Virus record (IMG/VR): IMGVR_UViG_3300045738_000564
Coordinates: 1-23,244 of that record
Origin: a virus
Reading direction: 5' to 3' (one strand)
DNA: 23,244 nucleotides
Shown: piece by piece, positions 6,843-14,120 of the stretch
Layout of the letters: each line of letters begins with the position of its first letter
Numbering within the stretch: position 1 is the stretch's first letter
The notes under the pieces: model-generated
What the model saw: the letters and a program-made list of their open reading frames with translations, nothing else
What the model was told of the DNA's origin: nothing
The model's database searches: none
Made by a program: the position numbers and the translations under genes

Positions 6843-9053
6843 AATATCGTACCGATATCTGATGCCGGATCTGATTTAGGTTCATCTACACGAGAGTGGA
6901 ATAATTTATATATAGATGGTACTGCAAATATTGATAGTTTAGTAGCAGATACGGCAGATATTAACGCTGGAACTGTTGATGCAATTACTTCATTAACTGC
7001 AGCCGGTAATTTAGATATAGGAGCTCACGGATTTAGAGCAAATACTTTAACTGCAGATGCACAAACATCTGGCAGAGTTGCTATATATAGTACAGCTGGG
7101 TTGTTGTCAGAAGATTCTGATTTAACATTTAGTGGTGATACATTAACAGCAACAAAGGTTTTAGCGGGGGCAGCCGGAAATTTTACAGTAGATGGTTTAG
7201 TATTAACAGCAGATACTATCACAAATGACGCAGCTTTAACAGTTGTGTCGACTGGACTAACGTTTAATGCATCTTTAGATATTGCATTATCCGCGGATGG
7301 TGGAAATGTTACGATGGATGATGGTACAACTACTATTTTCGACTTCAACGTAGATGACACATCTCTGACGATACATGATGACCAAGATACTGGTGACACA
7401 GCTGTCATTACTATGGCTCAACATGGAGCATTAAGCATAGTAACTACTGATGATGATGCAGCGGCGGCTAATATTCAAATTACTGCTGATGGAACAGCCG
7501 AGTTGGCAGGGACGACAGTTACATTAGATTCTGGTACAAATGTTGTTCTTTCTCCAGCCGCGGGTTCTCACGTCAAGATTGATGATGTCATTCAAGTTGA
7601 TTCTGGTGTAATAACAGGAGCAACATCTATTACATCGACCAACTTTGTAGGGATAATAGACGGTGCTTTAGGAAGTGTCACTCCAGCGGCAGTTATAGGT
7701 ACAACTATAGACGCCTCAACTGATTTTACAATAGATGGATTGGTATTAACTGCTGATACAATTACTAATGACGCGACATTAACAATGGATATATCCGATG
7801 ATATGGTTATTGATGTTGATGGAGGTAATTTAGATGTAAAAGATAATGGAGCAATGTTATTAAATATTTCTGCAACACAGGTTAGTGGCTCATCAACTTC
7901 AACTGGTTCGTTTGGTAGAGTAGAGGCAACAACACTTACAGGTGATGGAAGTGGTTTAACTGGAGTAGCACAAGATATTGATTTATTAACTGCATATGGA
8001 GCCTCTACATTACACCAAACAGAAGATTTATTTCATCTTTCAGACAATGGAACTGAAAAAAGTATTAATTTTAGTAACTTAGAAGATAGTATATTTGCAA
8101 ATGTAAGTGGAGATGCAGGTATTGCAGGAGGTGGTGATCTTTCATTAACAGTTGCAGCTATTACTAATCAAACTAATATGACTGGTGATGTTGCAGATGC
8201 AGATGAGTTAATTATCAATGATGGTGGTTCACTTAAAAGAGTAGACTTTAGTGTATTTAGAGATGCAGTATTTAATGATGTAAGTGGTGATGCAACTATG
8301 GCTGATGGTGGTGCCATATCATTAGCAGACAACACAGTAGATAGTGCTGAATTAGTTAATGGTTCAGTTGATGATGGTCATCTATCCGATGGTGTAGCCA
8401 CCGGATTAGCAGGAACAGGAATGACTGCCACAAGTGGAGTTATGAATGTAATTGGAACGGCTGGTGCAGTATCAGTTGGAGCTGATGCTGTAACATTAGT
8501 TGCAGCCAATACTACTTTAACTTCTATTTTAAATACATCTCTTGGTAAAATTGGAACAGCAACAGCTGAAGAATATGTTACATTTGGAACTTCTAATGAA
8601 GTTAATACTTTTGTAGGTAATACAGAAAGACATAGTGTAACAGCAACGGGTGTTGATGTAACGGGTAATTTAACAATTAGTGGTGATTTAACTGTAAGTG
8701 GAGATCAAACTATAATTTCTACAACTAATTTATCTGTTGAAGATAAATTCGCAGTATTTGCAAGTGGTTCAACATCAGCTACAGATGGTGGTATTATAGT
8801 AAGTAAACAAGCCGATGGAGCAGGATTCGCGTTAGGATATGATACTGCGGCAGCTAGATGGGGTCTTGATGATGATTTAGCAATATCAGCTACTGATCTT
8901 GTCCCAAATGCATATGTAGGAACGGTAGAAGTTGGAACTACAGCCGGTGATTCACAAGGTGCACCTCACTATGGTGGTAGTGATAGTACAACTTATGGAG
9001 TTGGATCAATTTATATAAAGACGGATGACAACGAAATTTGGATTTACGCATAA
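6774..9053 (+). CDS. Modular tail-fibre protein
   Basis: A 759-residue protein with a good ribosome binding site (AAGGGAG). The first 23 residues (W..VIVSGSSA.LN at 4-17) are nearly the same as the start of the S74 fibre at 9355, suggesting a shared docking motif. A DLGSSTREWNNLY module is at residue 34. Residues 137-156 and 318-337 are near-identical (F.TDGLVLTADTITND type), bounding a duplicated domain with 181-residue spacing. Residues 418-458 and 477-517 are a second duplicated unit. Residues 580-649 repeat the cassette of the first gene, and the end (SIYIKTDDNEIWIYA) is a typical fibre terminal strand. The first 1.1 kb use more GC-rich codons than the rest. There is no S74 chaperone here. 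Likely a long fibre or fibre segment. Confidence 0.9.
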   Translation: MAQWRKVIVSGSSAVLNQISASGNIVPISDAGSDLGSSTREWNNLYIDGTANIDSLVADTADINAGTVDAITSLTAAGNLDIGAHGFRANTLTADAQTSGRVAIYSTAGLLSEDSDLTFSGDTLTATKVLAGAAGNFTVDGLVLTADTITNDAALTVVSTGLTFNASLDIALSADGGNVTMDDGTTTIFDFNVDDTSLTIHDDQDTGDTAVITMAQHGALSIVTTDDDAAAANIQITADGTAELAGTTVTLDSGTNVVLSPAAGSHVKIDDVIQVDSGVITGATSITSTNFVGIIDGALGSVTPAAVIGTTIDASTDFTIDGLVLTADTITNDATLTMDISDDMVIDVDGGNLDVKDNGAMLLNISATQVSGSSTSTGSFGRVEATTLTGDGSGLTGVAQDIDLLTAYGASTLHQTEDLFHLSDNGTEKSINFSNLEDSIFANVSGDAGIAGGGDLSLTVAAITNQTNMTGDVADADELIINDGGSLKRVDFSVFRDAVFNDVSGDATMADGGAISLADNTVDSAELVNGSVDDGHLSDGVATGLAGTGMTATSGVMNVIGTAGAVSVGADAVTLVAANTTLTSILNTSLGKIGTATAEEYVTFGTSNEVNTFVGNTERHSVTATGVDVTGNLTISGDLTVSGDQTIISTTNLSVEDKFAVFASGSTSATDGGIIVSKQADGAGFALGYDTAAARWGLDDDLAISATDLVPNAYVGTVEVGTTAGDSQGAPHYGGSDSTTYGVGSIYIKTDDNEIWIYA
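7182..7784 (+). repeat. Internal duplication in the fibre gene (7182-7241 and 7725-7784)
   Basis: Two 60-base segments, 7182-7241 and 7725-7784, encode almost the same 20 residues (core DGLVLTADTITND), 181 residues apart. Synonymous positions differ (for example ACAGTAGATGG against ACAATAGATGG), so the duplication is not very recent or is held by selection on the protein. Confidence 0.8.
8025..8324 (+). repeat. Tandem 59-residue fibre unit (8025-8147 and 8202-8324)
   Basis: Two adjacent units begin DLFHLSDNG and DELIINDGG and run through SINFSNLEDSIFANVSGDA and VDFSVFRDAVFNDVSGDA. Spacing is 177 bases. A related single unit (DKFLVLDSDG) sits near base 228 in the first gene. The pattern fits a repeating shaft element of a trimeric fibre. 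Confidence 0.75.
8511..8720 (+). repeat. Fibre cassette, copy B (copy A at 465-671)
   Basis: This is the partner of the cassette at 465-671. The two encode the same succession of motifs with one inserted residue here (LGKIG against LKVG). It lies near the C terminus of the 759-residue fibre but in the middle of the first protein, so the module has been moved relative to its surroundings. Confidence 0.85.
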
Positions 9054-9074
9054 TATTAAATAAGAGGTTTCAAA

Positions 9075-9275
9075 ATGGCAATTAAGGTTAAAGGCCGTGT
9101 TAAAATTGTAGAGGGAAAAGCATATGTTCATCCATTGACTATCCCGGAATTAGAATTTTTATTAACAATAGTAGCAGACGCAGGACATAAAATGGAAGAT
9201 GTTCCAAAGGTGTTACAAGTGACTAAGAAGCTACGAGAAGAATATAAGTTAATTAAGGAACATCAAAGTACTTAA
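9075..9275 (+). CDS. Small conserved-looking protein, unknown function
   Basis: A 66-residue protein with an AAGAGG ribosome binding site, 21 bases after the preceding fibre gene. It begins with a basic strand-like stretch (IKVKGRVKIVEGKAYVH), followed by a hydrophobic helix (IPELEFLLTIVADAG) and a charged amphipathic helix (KVLQVTKKLREEYKLIKE). It is not low-complexity like the fibres on either side, which suggests a folded soluble protein rather than a virion shaft. It could be a fibre assembly factor or a regulator; nothing in the sequence decides. A structured RNA element follows its stop directly. Confidence 0.8.
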   Translation: MAIKVKGRVKIVEGKAYVHPLTIPELEFLLTIVADAGHKMEDVPKVLQVTKKLREEYKLIKEHQST

Positions 9276-9276
9276 T

Positions 9277-9334
9277 GGTTGGCCCATCTCTATGGCAGAT
9301 GATGGGAAGTGGGCTTCGAGAGAAGTAACCAACC
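9277..9334 (+). ncRNA. Predicted three-way-junction RNA element
   Basis: One base after the stop of the 66-residue gene the RNA can fold into a closed three-way junction. P1 is GGTTGG (9277-9282) with CCAACC (9329-9334). P2 is CCCATC (9283-9288) with GATGGG (9301-9306), extended by TCT with AGA around one bulged T and a five-base loop. P3 is CTTC (9314-9317) with GAAG (9322-9325), closed by a GAGA (GNRA) loop. Single-stranded linkers are AAGTGGG and TAA. The block ends six bases before the AGGAG of the next fibre gene. It is GC-richer than its surroundings. Topology is superficially like the glutamine riboswitch, but the conserved core does not match. It could be a cis-regulator, processing site or stability element. 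Confidence 0.5.
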
Positions 9335-9354
9335 GCGATTAGGAGATATATAAA

Positions 9355-9423
9355 ATGCCAAGTTGGAAAAGAGTCATAGTATCGGGCAGTTCAGCCCATT
9401 TAAATGAAATTACAGGAAGTGGT
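9355..9423 (+). repeat. Shared N-terminal docking segment (partner at 6774-6842)
   Basis: This is the second copy of the 23-residue start shared with the 759-residue fibre; the bases coding for VIVSGSSA are nearly unchanged between the two. See the partner entry. Confidence 0.8.
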
Positions 9424-10725
9424 GGCATACATCTACCTGATTCTGCCAAACTTACTTTAGGTGATGCTCAAGATTTAAAAATCTATCATGGTGGTTCAAA
9501 TAGTATTATTCAAGAAGGTGGTGCAGGTGGATTAATTATAAGAGCCTCTACACTCACACTTTTAGCAGATAACACTAGTGAAAATTTTGTAATATGTACA
9601 GAAAATGCTGGAGTAGACCTTTATTATAATGGTGTAAAGAAATTAGAAACTGTAAGTGGTGGGGTAACTGTAACAGGAACACTTGCGGCTACCACTCTTA
9701 CTGGAGCACACGCAAATGCAGATTCGGCAGTTCAACCAGCAGATACATTTTATATAGGTACTACATCTGTTGCACATAATAGAGGTAGTGGAGCATTAAC
9801 ACTCGCAGGAATTACTTTAACTACACCAACCATTGCAAGTTTTGCAAACTCAACACACGACCACGCTGATGCAGCAGGTGGTGGAGTTATTGCTCTCGGT
9901 ACTGCTACAAGTGGAAATTATGTAGAGAAAGTAACTGTTGGTACTGGACTTGGTGGAGCAGTAGATAGTGAAGGTGGAACTGCTGCTATGACATTAGATG
10001 CAGCACAAACAGTAATTACTTCTGTTGTTAATTCAGGTTTAGAGATTGGTAAAGATGCAGATAATAGAATAAAATTTGGAACTGATAATCAAATAATTTT
10101 TGAAGTAGATACTGGCGACAATGTAATATTTAAAACTGCTGGTGAAATAGAAGCAACAAGTCTTGACATTAGTGGTGGTGTAGATATAGCTGGTGCTATA
10201 ACAAGTGCAGAATGGACTGGAGATGTAATTGCAAGTGCTTATTTGGATGCAGATACCGCACATTTATCAACCACTCAAACATTTAGTGGAGCAAAATCGT
10301 TCACATTAGCAGTTAATATAGATGCAACTACGGCAGCCAGTTCTAAGACAACAGGAGCACTGATAGTTGACGGTGGTGTAGGTGTTGCTTTAGATGTTCA
10401 CGCAGGTGGTGATGTTGTGGCATATGCATCTTCAGATGAAAGACTTAAAGACAATTTACAAGTTATTCAAGATCCATTAGATAAAGTTGGTCAAATAAGT
10501 GGTTATGAATTTGATTGGAATGAAGAATCTCCTGAATGGGCACAAGAAAGAGGACACGATATCGGAATTGTGGCACAAGAAATTCAAAAAGTACTTCCCG
10601 AAATTGTAACGGAAAGAACAAATGGTTATTTAGGAGTTGATTATAAACGAATCATTCCACTATTAATAGAATCCGTAAAAGAATTAAAACAAGAGATAGA
10701 AAATCTAAAGAAAAAAGTGAATTAA
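9355..10725 (+). CDS. Tail fibre with C-terminal S74 intramolecular chaperone
   Basis: A 456-residue protein with an AGGAG ribosome binding site. Residues 1-23 share the W..VIVSGSSA.LN start with the 759-residue fibre. Residues about 30-110 (LGDAQDLKIYHGGSNS, DLYYNGVKKLETVSGGVTVTGTL) are a well-known phage fibre domain pattern. Residues 160-180 contain STHDHADAAGGG. Residues 360-456 are a Peptidase_S74-type intramolecular chaperone: SDERLKDN with the Ser360-Lys365 pair, GYEFDWN, HDIGIVAQEIQKVLPEIV, LGVDYKRIIPLLIESVKEL and a C-terminal coiled coil. In this family the chaperone drives trimerisation and then cuts itself off just before the serine, leaving a mature fibre of about 359 residues. 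Self-cleavage here is inferred from the intact Ser-Lys pair. Confidence 0.94.
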   Translation: MPSWKRVIVSGSSAHLNEITGSGGIHLPDSAKLTLGDAQDLKIYHGGSNSIIQEGGAGGLIIRASTLTLLADNTSENFVICTENAGVDLYYNGVKKLETVSGGVTVTGTLAATTLTGAHANADSAVQPADTFYIGTTSVAHNRGSGALTLAGITLTTPTIASFANSTHDHADAAGGGVIALGTATSGNYVEKVTVGTGLGGAVDSEGGTAAMTLDAAQTVITSVVNSGLEIGKDADNRIKFGTDNQIIFEVDTGDNVIFKTAGEIEATSLDISGGVDIAGAITSAEWTGDVIASAYLDADTAHLSTTQTFSGAKSFTLAVNIDATTAASSKTTGALIVDGGVGVALDVHAGGDVVAYASSDERLKDNLQVIQDPLDKVGQISGYEFDWNEESPEWAQERGHDIGIVAQEIQKVLPEIVTERTNGYLGVDYKRIIPLLIESVKELKQEIENLKKKVN

Positions 10726-10737
10726 GACAATTTACTT

Positions 10738-10747
10738 GATATTTATA
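10738..10747 (+). promoter_or_regulatory. GATATTTATA, candidate late promoter
   Basis: A perfect copy of the decamer found before four genes. It lies in the 56-base gap after the S74 fibre, 34 bases before the start of the coiled-coil gene and ahead of its AAGGAG ribosome binding site. No -35 element is apparent, as in T4 late promoters. Confidence 0.5.
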
Positions 10748-10781
10748 GTATAGTTATAAACAATAATAAGGAGAAAAAGTT

Positions 10782-11099
10782 ATGGCCGAAGCAAAAGACA
10801 TAAAATTCACAGATGATGAATTGAAATCTTTACAGGAACTACAAAACTCATATCAACAGAAACAACTACAATTTGGACAATTAAGAGTTCAGAGGTTGTT
10901 AGTTCAACAACAACTTGATGCAATTGATGATACAGAAGCTAAGTTGGAAGTTGAATATGGTGAAGTTCAAGAAACTGAACGAAAATTAGTTGCAGACTTG
11001 AATAAAAAGTATGGTCCTGGTAATTTAGACCCACAAACAGGAGTATTTACTCCCGCACCAGTAGCCGAAGAAACTGAAGAAACCAAAGAAACTACTTAA
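10782..11099 (+). CDS. Coiled-coil protein upstream of the tail sheath
   Basis: A 105-residue protein with an AAGGAG ribosome binding site. Residues 10-75 are a continuous Gln/Leu/Glu-rich heptad region (DDELKSLQELQNSYQQKQ, LLVQQQLDAIDDTEAKLEVE), a long coiled coil. Then comes a conserved-looking KKYGPGNLDPQTGVFTP turn and an acidic tail ending in repeated Glu-Glu-Thr. No membrane segment or enzyme motif is present. Its own candidate promoter and its place between fibres and sheath suggest a late virion or assembly protein. Similar small coiled-coil proteins occur among structural genes of T4-like phages, but I cannot name a function. Confidence 0.85.
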   Translation: MAEAKDIKFTDDELKSLQELQNSYQQKQLQFGQLRVQRLLVQQQLDAIDDTEAKLEVEYGEVQETERKLVADLNKKYGPGNLDPQTGVFTPAPVAEETEETKETT

Positions 11100-11137
11100 A
11101 TAGTCTCCTACAAATATATCGTTTGAGAAAGTTACGC

Positions 11138-11147
11138 GATATTTATA
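11138..11147 (+). promoter_or_regulatory. GATATTTATA, candidate late promoter of the sheath gene
   Basis: A perfect decamer 65 bases before the sheath start. The 113-base gap around it also has an AAATAT(A)TCG / CGATATTT inverted repeat overlapping the motif, and a small TAGTC / GACTA hairpin near 11160. The gene's AGGAG ribosome binding site follows. Confidence 0.5.
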
Positions 11148-11212
11148 TTAAATATTAATAGTCTAAAAACGACTAATTTAGTTATTTAAATTATAACAAT
11201 AGGAGAAATAAA

Positions 11213-13942
11213 ATGGCAGAAAGAATCGTATCGCCGGGTGTATTTACTCGTGAACGTGATTTATCATTTCTTCCGGCAGGAATTGCAGCAATTGGAGCAT
11301 GTATAATTGGACCAACCGTTAAAGGTCCCGCATTTGTTCCAACGGTGGTTAGTAATTTTCCTGAATTTGAAGAAATGTTTGGATCAACTTCCAAAGATTT
11401 TTACACACCGTACGCGGTAGAACAATATTTAAGAAGCGCAGGAACTGTAACTATAATTCGTGTGTTAAATACGGCTGGTTATACAGCTGATTCACTTGCA
11501 ATCAAAGTAGGAACTACTACAGCCGCAGTGGTTGCTAGTGGTGATTTCACTATAGATGGTACGATTGAAAGTGGTACTGATCGTTGGGTATTAAATGATG
11601 CAGCCGGTGTTAATTACTATTTTTACGCAGCAGTAGATGGATCCCCGGGAGATACCCCAGCAACTAATACCTATTTCTTTACTTCGGGATCAACCTTAGC
11701 AGCCTCAGCAACTAACTTAGCAGCTGAAATGACTGGTAAAGGTGGAACAACTGTTACAGCAGCCGCCGCAGTAATAATAATAAGTGCGTCCAATGCGGGA
11801 ACAGATGGAAATAGTATTACATTTACTTCTGGTAGTGCAACTACAACTCTTGTAGAAGGAGCAAATTCAGTAGGTGGTAGAACAATTGCAGCACTAACAC
11901 CTTCACGTGGTGGTTCAGATGGAACTGCAGATTTAGAAGGTAGTACAATTGTTGGTACTTGGGCATCAGCCTCATTAACATTGAGTGGTAGTAATTGGGG
12001 AGCAAAAAGTCTAACATCATATACATATAAGATATCATTTGATACAGGAAGCAGCTATGCTGGGTATTCATATATTGAAGATGTATTTAGTAGAGATGCA
12101 CAAGTTCAGAAATCTGGTTTGAATACGGTATCAGCATATTTGTATAAGAACTTTAAGTATGAACAAAGTGGTAAGTCTTGGGATGCAGAAGATGATCTAA
12201 GTGTTGAAGATGGAACTTTAGGTTTAGCAGTAACATATAACAACGCATCAACACCTTATATTCAATCACAACAAATAAATGGAGCAAGATATAGCTTATT
12301 TAAAGTTCAATCTCGTTCACATGGTAGTGATGTAAATAACAAATTTAAGATTGTTATTTTGAATGTTAAGAAAGCCGGAACAATTGCAGGTACTGATTTT
12401 GGTGCATTTTCACTTCAATTAAGACAAACTGGATTAAATGATAACAATTTAACAAAAGATAACATTTTGGAACAGTGGGATGGATTAAGTTTTGATCCAA
12501 CAAGTCCAAGTTACTTTGCAAGACGAATTGGTGATAGGTATGTAACAATAGATGCAAATGGTAAATTAACCTATAATGGTGATTGGCCAAATCTATCTAA
12601 ATACATCTATGTATCTGATTTTTCAGCAATAGCAAATAGTGAATCACCAAAGACAGTTGTTCCTATGGGACATGCAGCAGTTAATAATCCATTTGGTAGT
12701 AATGATACAAGCATTCCAGCTTGGGTAACTTCATCTCTACAAACAAATGCACAAGATGAATTTGATAGTAGTCAACTTTATGGACATGATTATAGTAACT
12801 CAGATGCTGAAGAATATTTAGCACCAAATAATTCTTTTGGAAATGGTGCAAATGTTACTATGAGTTTGGAAGATCAACTTGGACACGCAGATGCATCAAC
12901 TCTTGGGACGACTTATTCTAATGGATCACAAAAGGTAACACTTACACTCTCTCATATTAAACAGAGAAAGTTTGTTGTTCCATTTCAAGGTGGATTCGAT
13001 GGTGATAACCCAGCAAATCCAAAACATACAGGAGCAAGTATTACTAATACCAATACACAAGGATTTGATTGTTCAACATCTTCAACTGGTGGTTCAGTAT
13101 CTTACAAGAAAGCAATTAACGCTATCAGTAATGCGGATGAGTTTGATATCAATATGTTAGTAACACCTGGTATTATTCATGGATTACATTCTAAGATTAC
13201 AAATCATGCAATAGCTAAAATGGAAGATCGTGGTGATGCATTCTATGTATTTGATTGTGGTAAATATGGTGGAACAATAGCAGATGCAACAAATGCAGTT
13301 GCTTCACTCGATACTAACTACGCAGCAACCTATTATCCTTGGGTAAAGATTGTTGATAGAGCCACAGCACTTCCAGTTTGGGTCCCACCTTCAGTTGTAC
13401 TACCCGGAGTAATCGCTTACACCGATAGAGTAGCACACGAATGGTTCGCACCAGCAGGTTTGAATCGTGGTGGACTAACAACGGTATTAGAAGCACAAAC
13501 AAGATTGACTCATGATGAAAGAGATGATCTCTATGAAGAAAGAGTTAATCCAATCGCTTCATTTCCAGGTCAGGGTGTGGTTGTTTGGGGACAAAAGACC
13601 TTACAAGGTCGTCCATCAGCACTCGATAGGGTTAATGTACGTAGATTGTTAATTAAACTGAAGAAGTTTATCGCTTCTGCAAGTAGATATTTGGTCTTTG
13701 AACAGAACACAACAGCAACAAGAAATCGTTTCTTGAACATTGTGAATCCGTTTTTAGAATCAGTACAATCTAATAGTGGTTTGTCAGCTTTTAAAGTAGT
13801 AATGGACGATAGTAATAATACTCCAGATGTTGTTGATAGAAATCAACTCGTTGGTCAGATATTTATCCAACCAACAAGAACAGCTGAGTTTATTGTACTT
13901 GACTTCGTGGTACTACCCACGGGAGCAACATTCCCAGCATAA
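11213..13942 (+). CDS. gp18: Tail sheath protein (gp18-like)
   Basis: A 909-residue contractile tail sheath. The N terminus (SPGVFTRERDLSF, AGACIIGPT-type strand, FPEFEEMFG, YAVEQYLRSAG, IIRVLN) is the standard sheath domain at about residues 5-87. The C-terminal domain at about 715-909 has LPVWVPPSVVLPGVIAYTDR, the RRLLIKLKKFIASASRYLVFE helix at about 810 and RNQLVGQIFIQPTRTAEFIVLDF at the end. These C-terminal strands interlock neighbouring subunits. T4 gp18 has about 660 residues, so roughly 250 are extra. Part is a Thr/Ala/Gly-rich, beta-sandwich-like insertion at about residues 93-235. The start has a strong AGGAG site and its own candidate promoter. A strong terminator follows the stop. 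The sheath contracts on host contact and drives the tube through the envelope. Confidence 0.95.
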   Translation: MAERIVSPGVFTRERDLSFLPAGIAAIGACIIGPTVKGPAFVPTVVSNFPEFEEMFGSTSKDFYTPYAVEQYLRSAGTVTIIRVLNTAGYTADSLAIKVGTTTAAVVASGDFTIDGTIESGTDRWVLNDAAGVNYYFYAAVDGSPGDTPATNTYFFTSGSTLAASATNLAAEMTGKGGTTVTAAAAVIIISASNAGTDGNSITFTSGSATTTLVEGANSVGGRTIAALTPSRGGSDGTADLEGSTIVGTWASASLTLSGSNWGAKSLTSYTYKISFDTGSSYAGYSYIEDVFSRDAQVQKSGLNTVSAYLYKNFKYEQSGKSWDAEDDLSVEDGTLGLAVTYNNASTPYIQSQQINGARYSLFKVQSRSHGSDVNNKFKIVILNVKKAGTIAGTDFGAFSLQLRQTGLNDNNLTKDNILEQWDGLSFDPTSPSYFARRIGDRYVTIDANGKLTYNGDWPNLSKYIYVSDFSAIANSESPKTVVPMGHAAVNNPFGSNDTSIPAWVTSSLQTNAQDEFDSSQLYGHDYSNSDAEEYLAPNNSFGNGANVTMSLEDQLGHADASTLGTTYSNGSQKVTLTLSHIKQRKFVVPFQGGFDGDNPANPKHTGASITNTNTQGFDCSTSSTGGSVSYKKAINAISNADEFDINMLVTPGIIHGLHSKITNHAIAKMEDRGDAFYVFDCGKYGGTIADATNAVASLDTNYAATYYPWVKIVDRATALPVWVPPSVVLPGVIAYTDRVAHEWFAPAGLNRGGLTTVLEAQTRLTHDERDDLYEERVNPIASFPGQGVVVWGQKTLQGRPSALDRVNVRRLLIKLKKFIASASRYLVFEQNTTATRNRFLNIVNPFLESVQSNSGLSAFKVVMDDSNNTPDVVDRNQLVGQIFIQPTRTAEFIVLDFVVLPTGATFPA

Positions 13943-13964
13943 GTTTAATATAAACTTAAATAAT

Positions 13965-13994
13965 AAAAAACCCCTCTTTTTTGAGGGGTTTTTT
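13965..13994. terminator. Strong bidirectional intrinsic terminator after the sheath
   Basis: A perfect 12-base-pair stem, AAAAAACCCCTC (13965-13976) with GAGGGGTTTTTT (13983-13994), closed by a six-T loop. The GC core followed by six T is a classic intrinsic terminator, and the A run makes it work from the other strand too. It starts 22 bases after the sheath stop and separates sheath from tube transcription. Confidence 0.92.
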
Positions 13995-14003
13995 GTTGCC
14001 GGA

Positions 14004-14013
14004 TATATTTATA
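14004..14013 (+). promoter_or_regulatory. TATATTTATA, near-match to the late motif
   Basis: Nine of ten bases match GATATTTATA. It begins ten bases after the sheath terminator, which would suit a promoter restarting transcription. It is 107 bases from the tube start, farther than the other copies, so support is weaker. Confidence 0.3.
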
Positions 14014-14078
14014 TATGAAGATACTATAAAACTTCTAAAAAACTATGAAAAATGATTATAATGATTTTTTATAAAATT

Positions 14079-14088
14079 GATATTTATA
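14079..14088 (+). promoter_or_regulatory. GATATTTATA, candidate late promoter of the tube gene
   Basis: A perfect decamer 32 bases before the tail tube ATG and after the sheath terminator. This is the place where a separate tube promoter is needed. The TTGGAG ribosome binding site follows. Confidence 0.55.
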
Positions 14089-14120
14089 GTAGAAGAAATT
14101 AAACTTATTGGAGATTAAAG

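Noticed and set aside
9277-9334. Assignment of the three-way junction as a glutamine riboswitch.
   Set aside because: The stem layout is similar, but the conserved joining bases of that riboswitch (GGAAGUA and GAAG around the junction) do not line up with the linkers here.
13827-14018. A + strand open frame overlapping the sheath end and the terminator.
   Set aside because: It runs through the sheath gene in another frame and then through the terminator hairpin, with no ribosome binding site.
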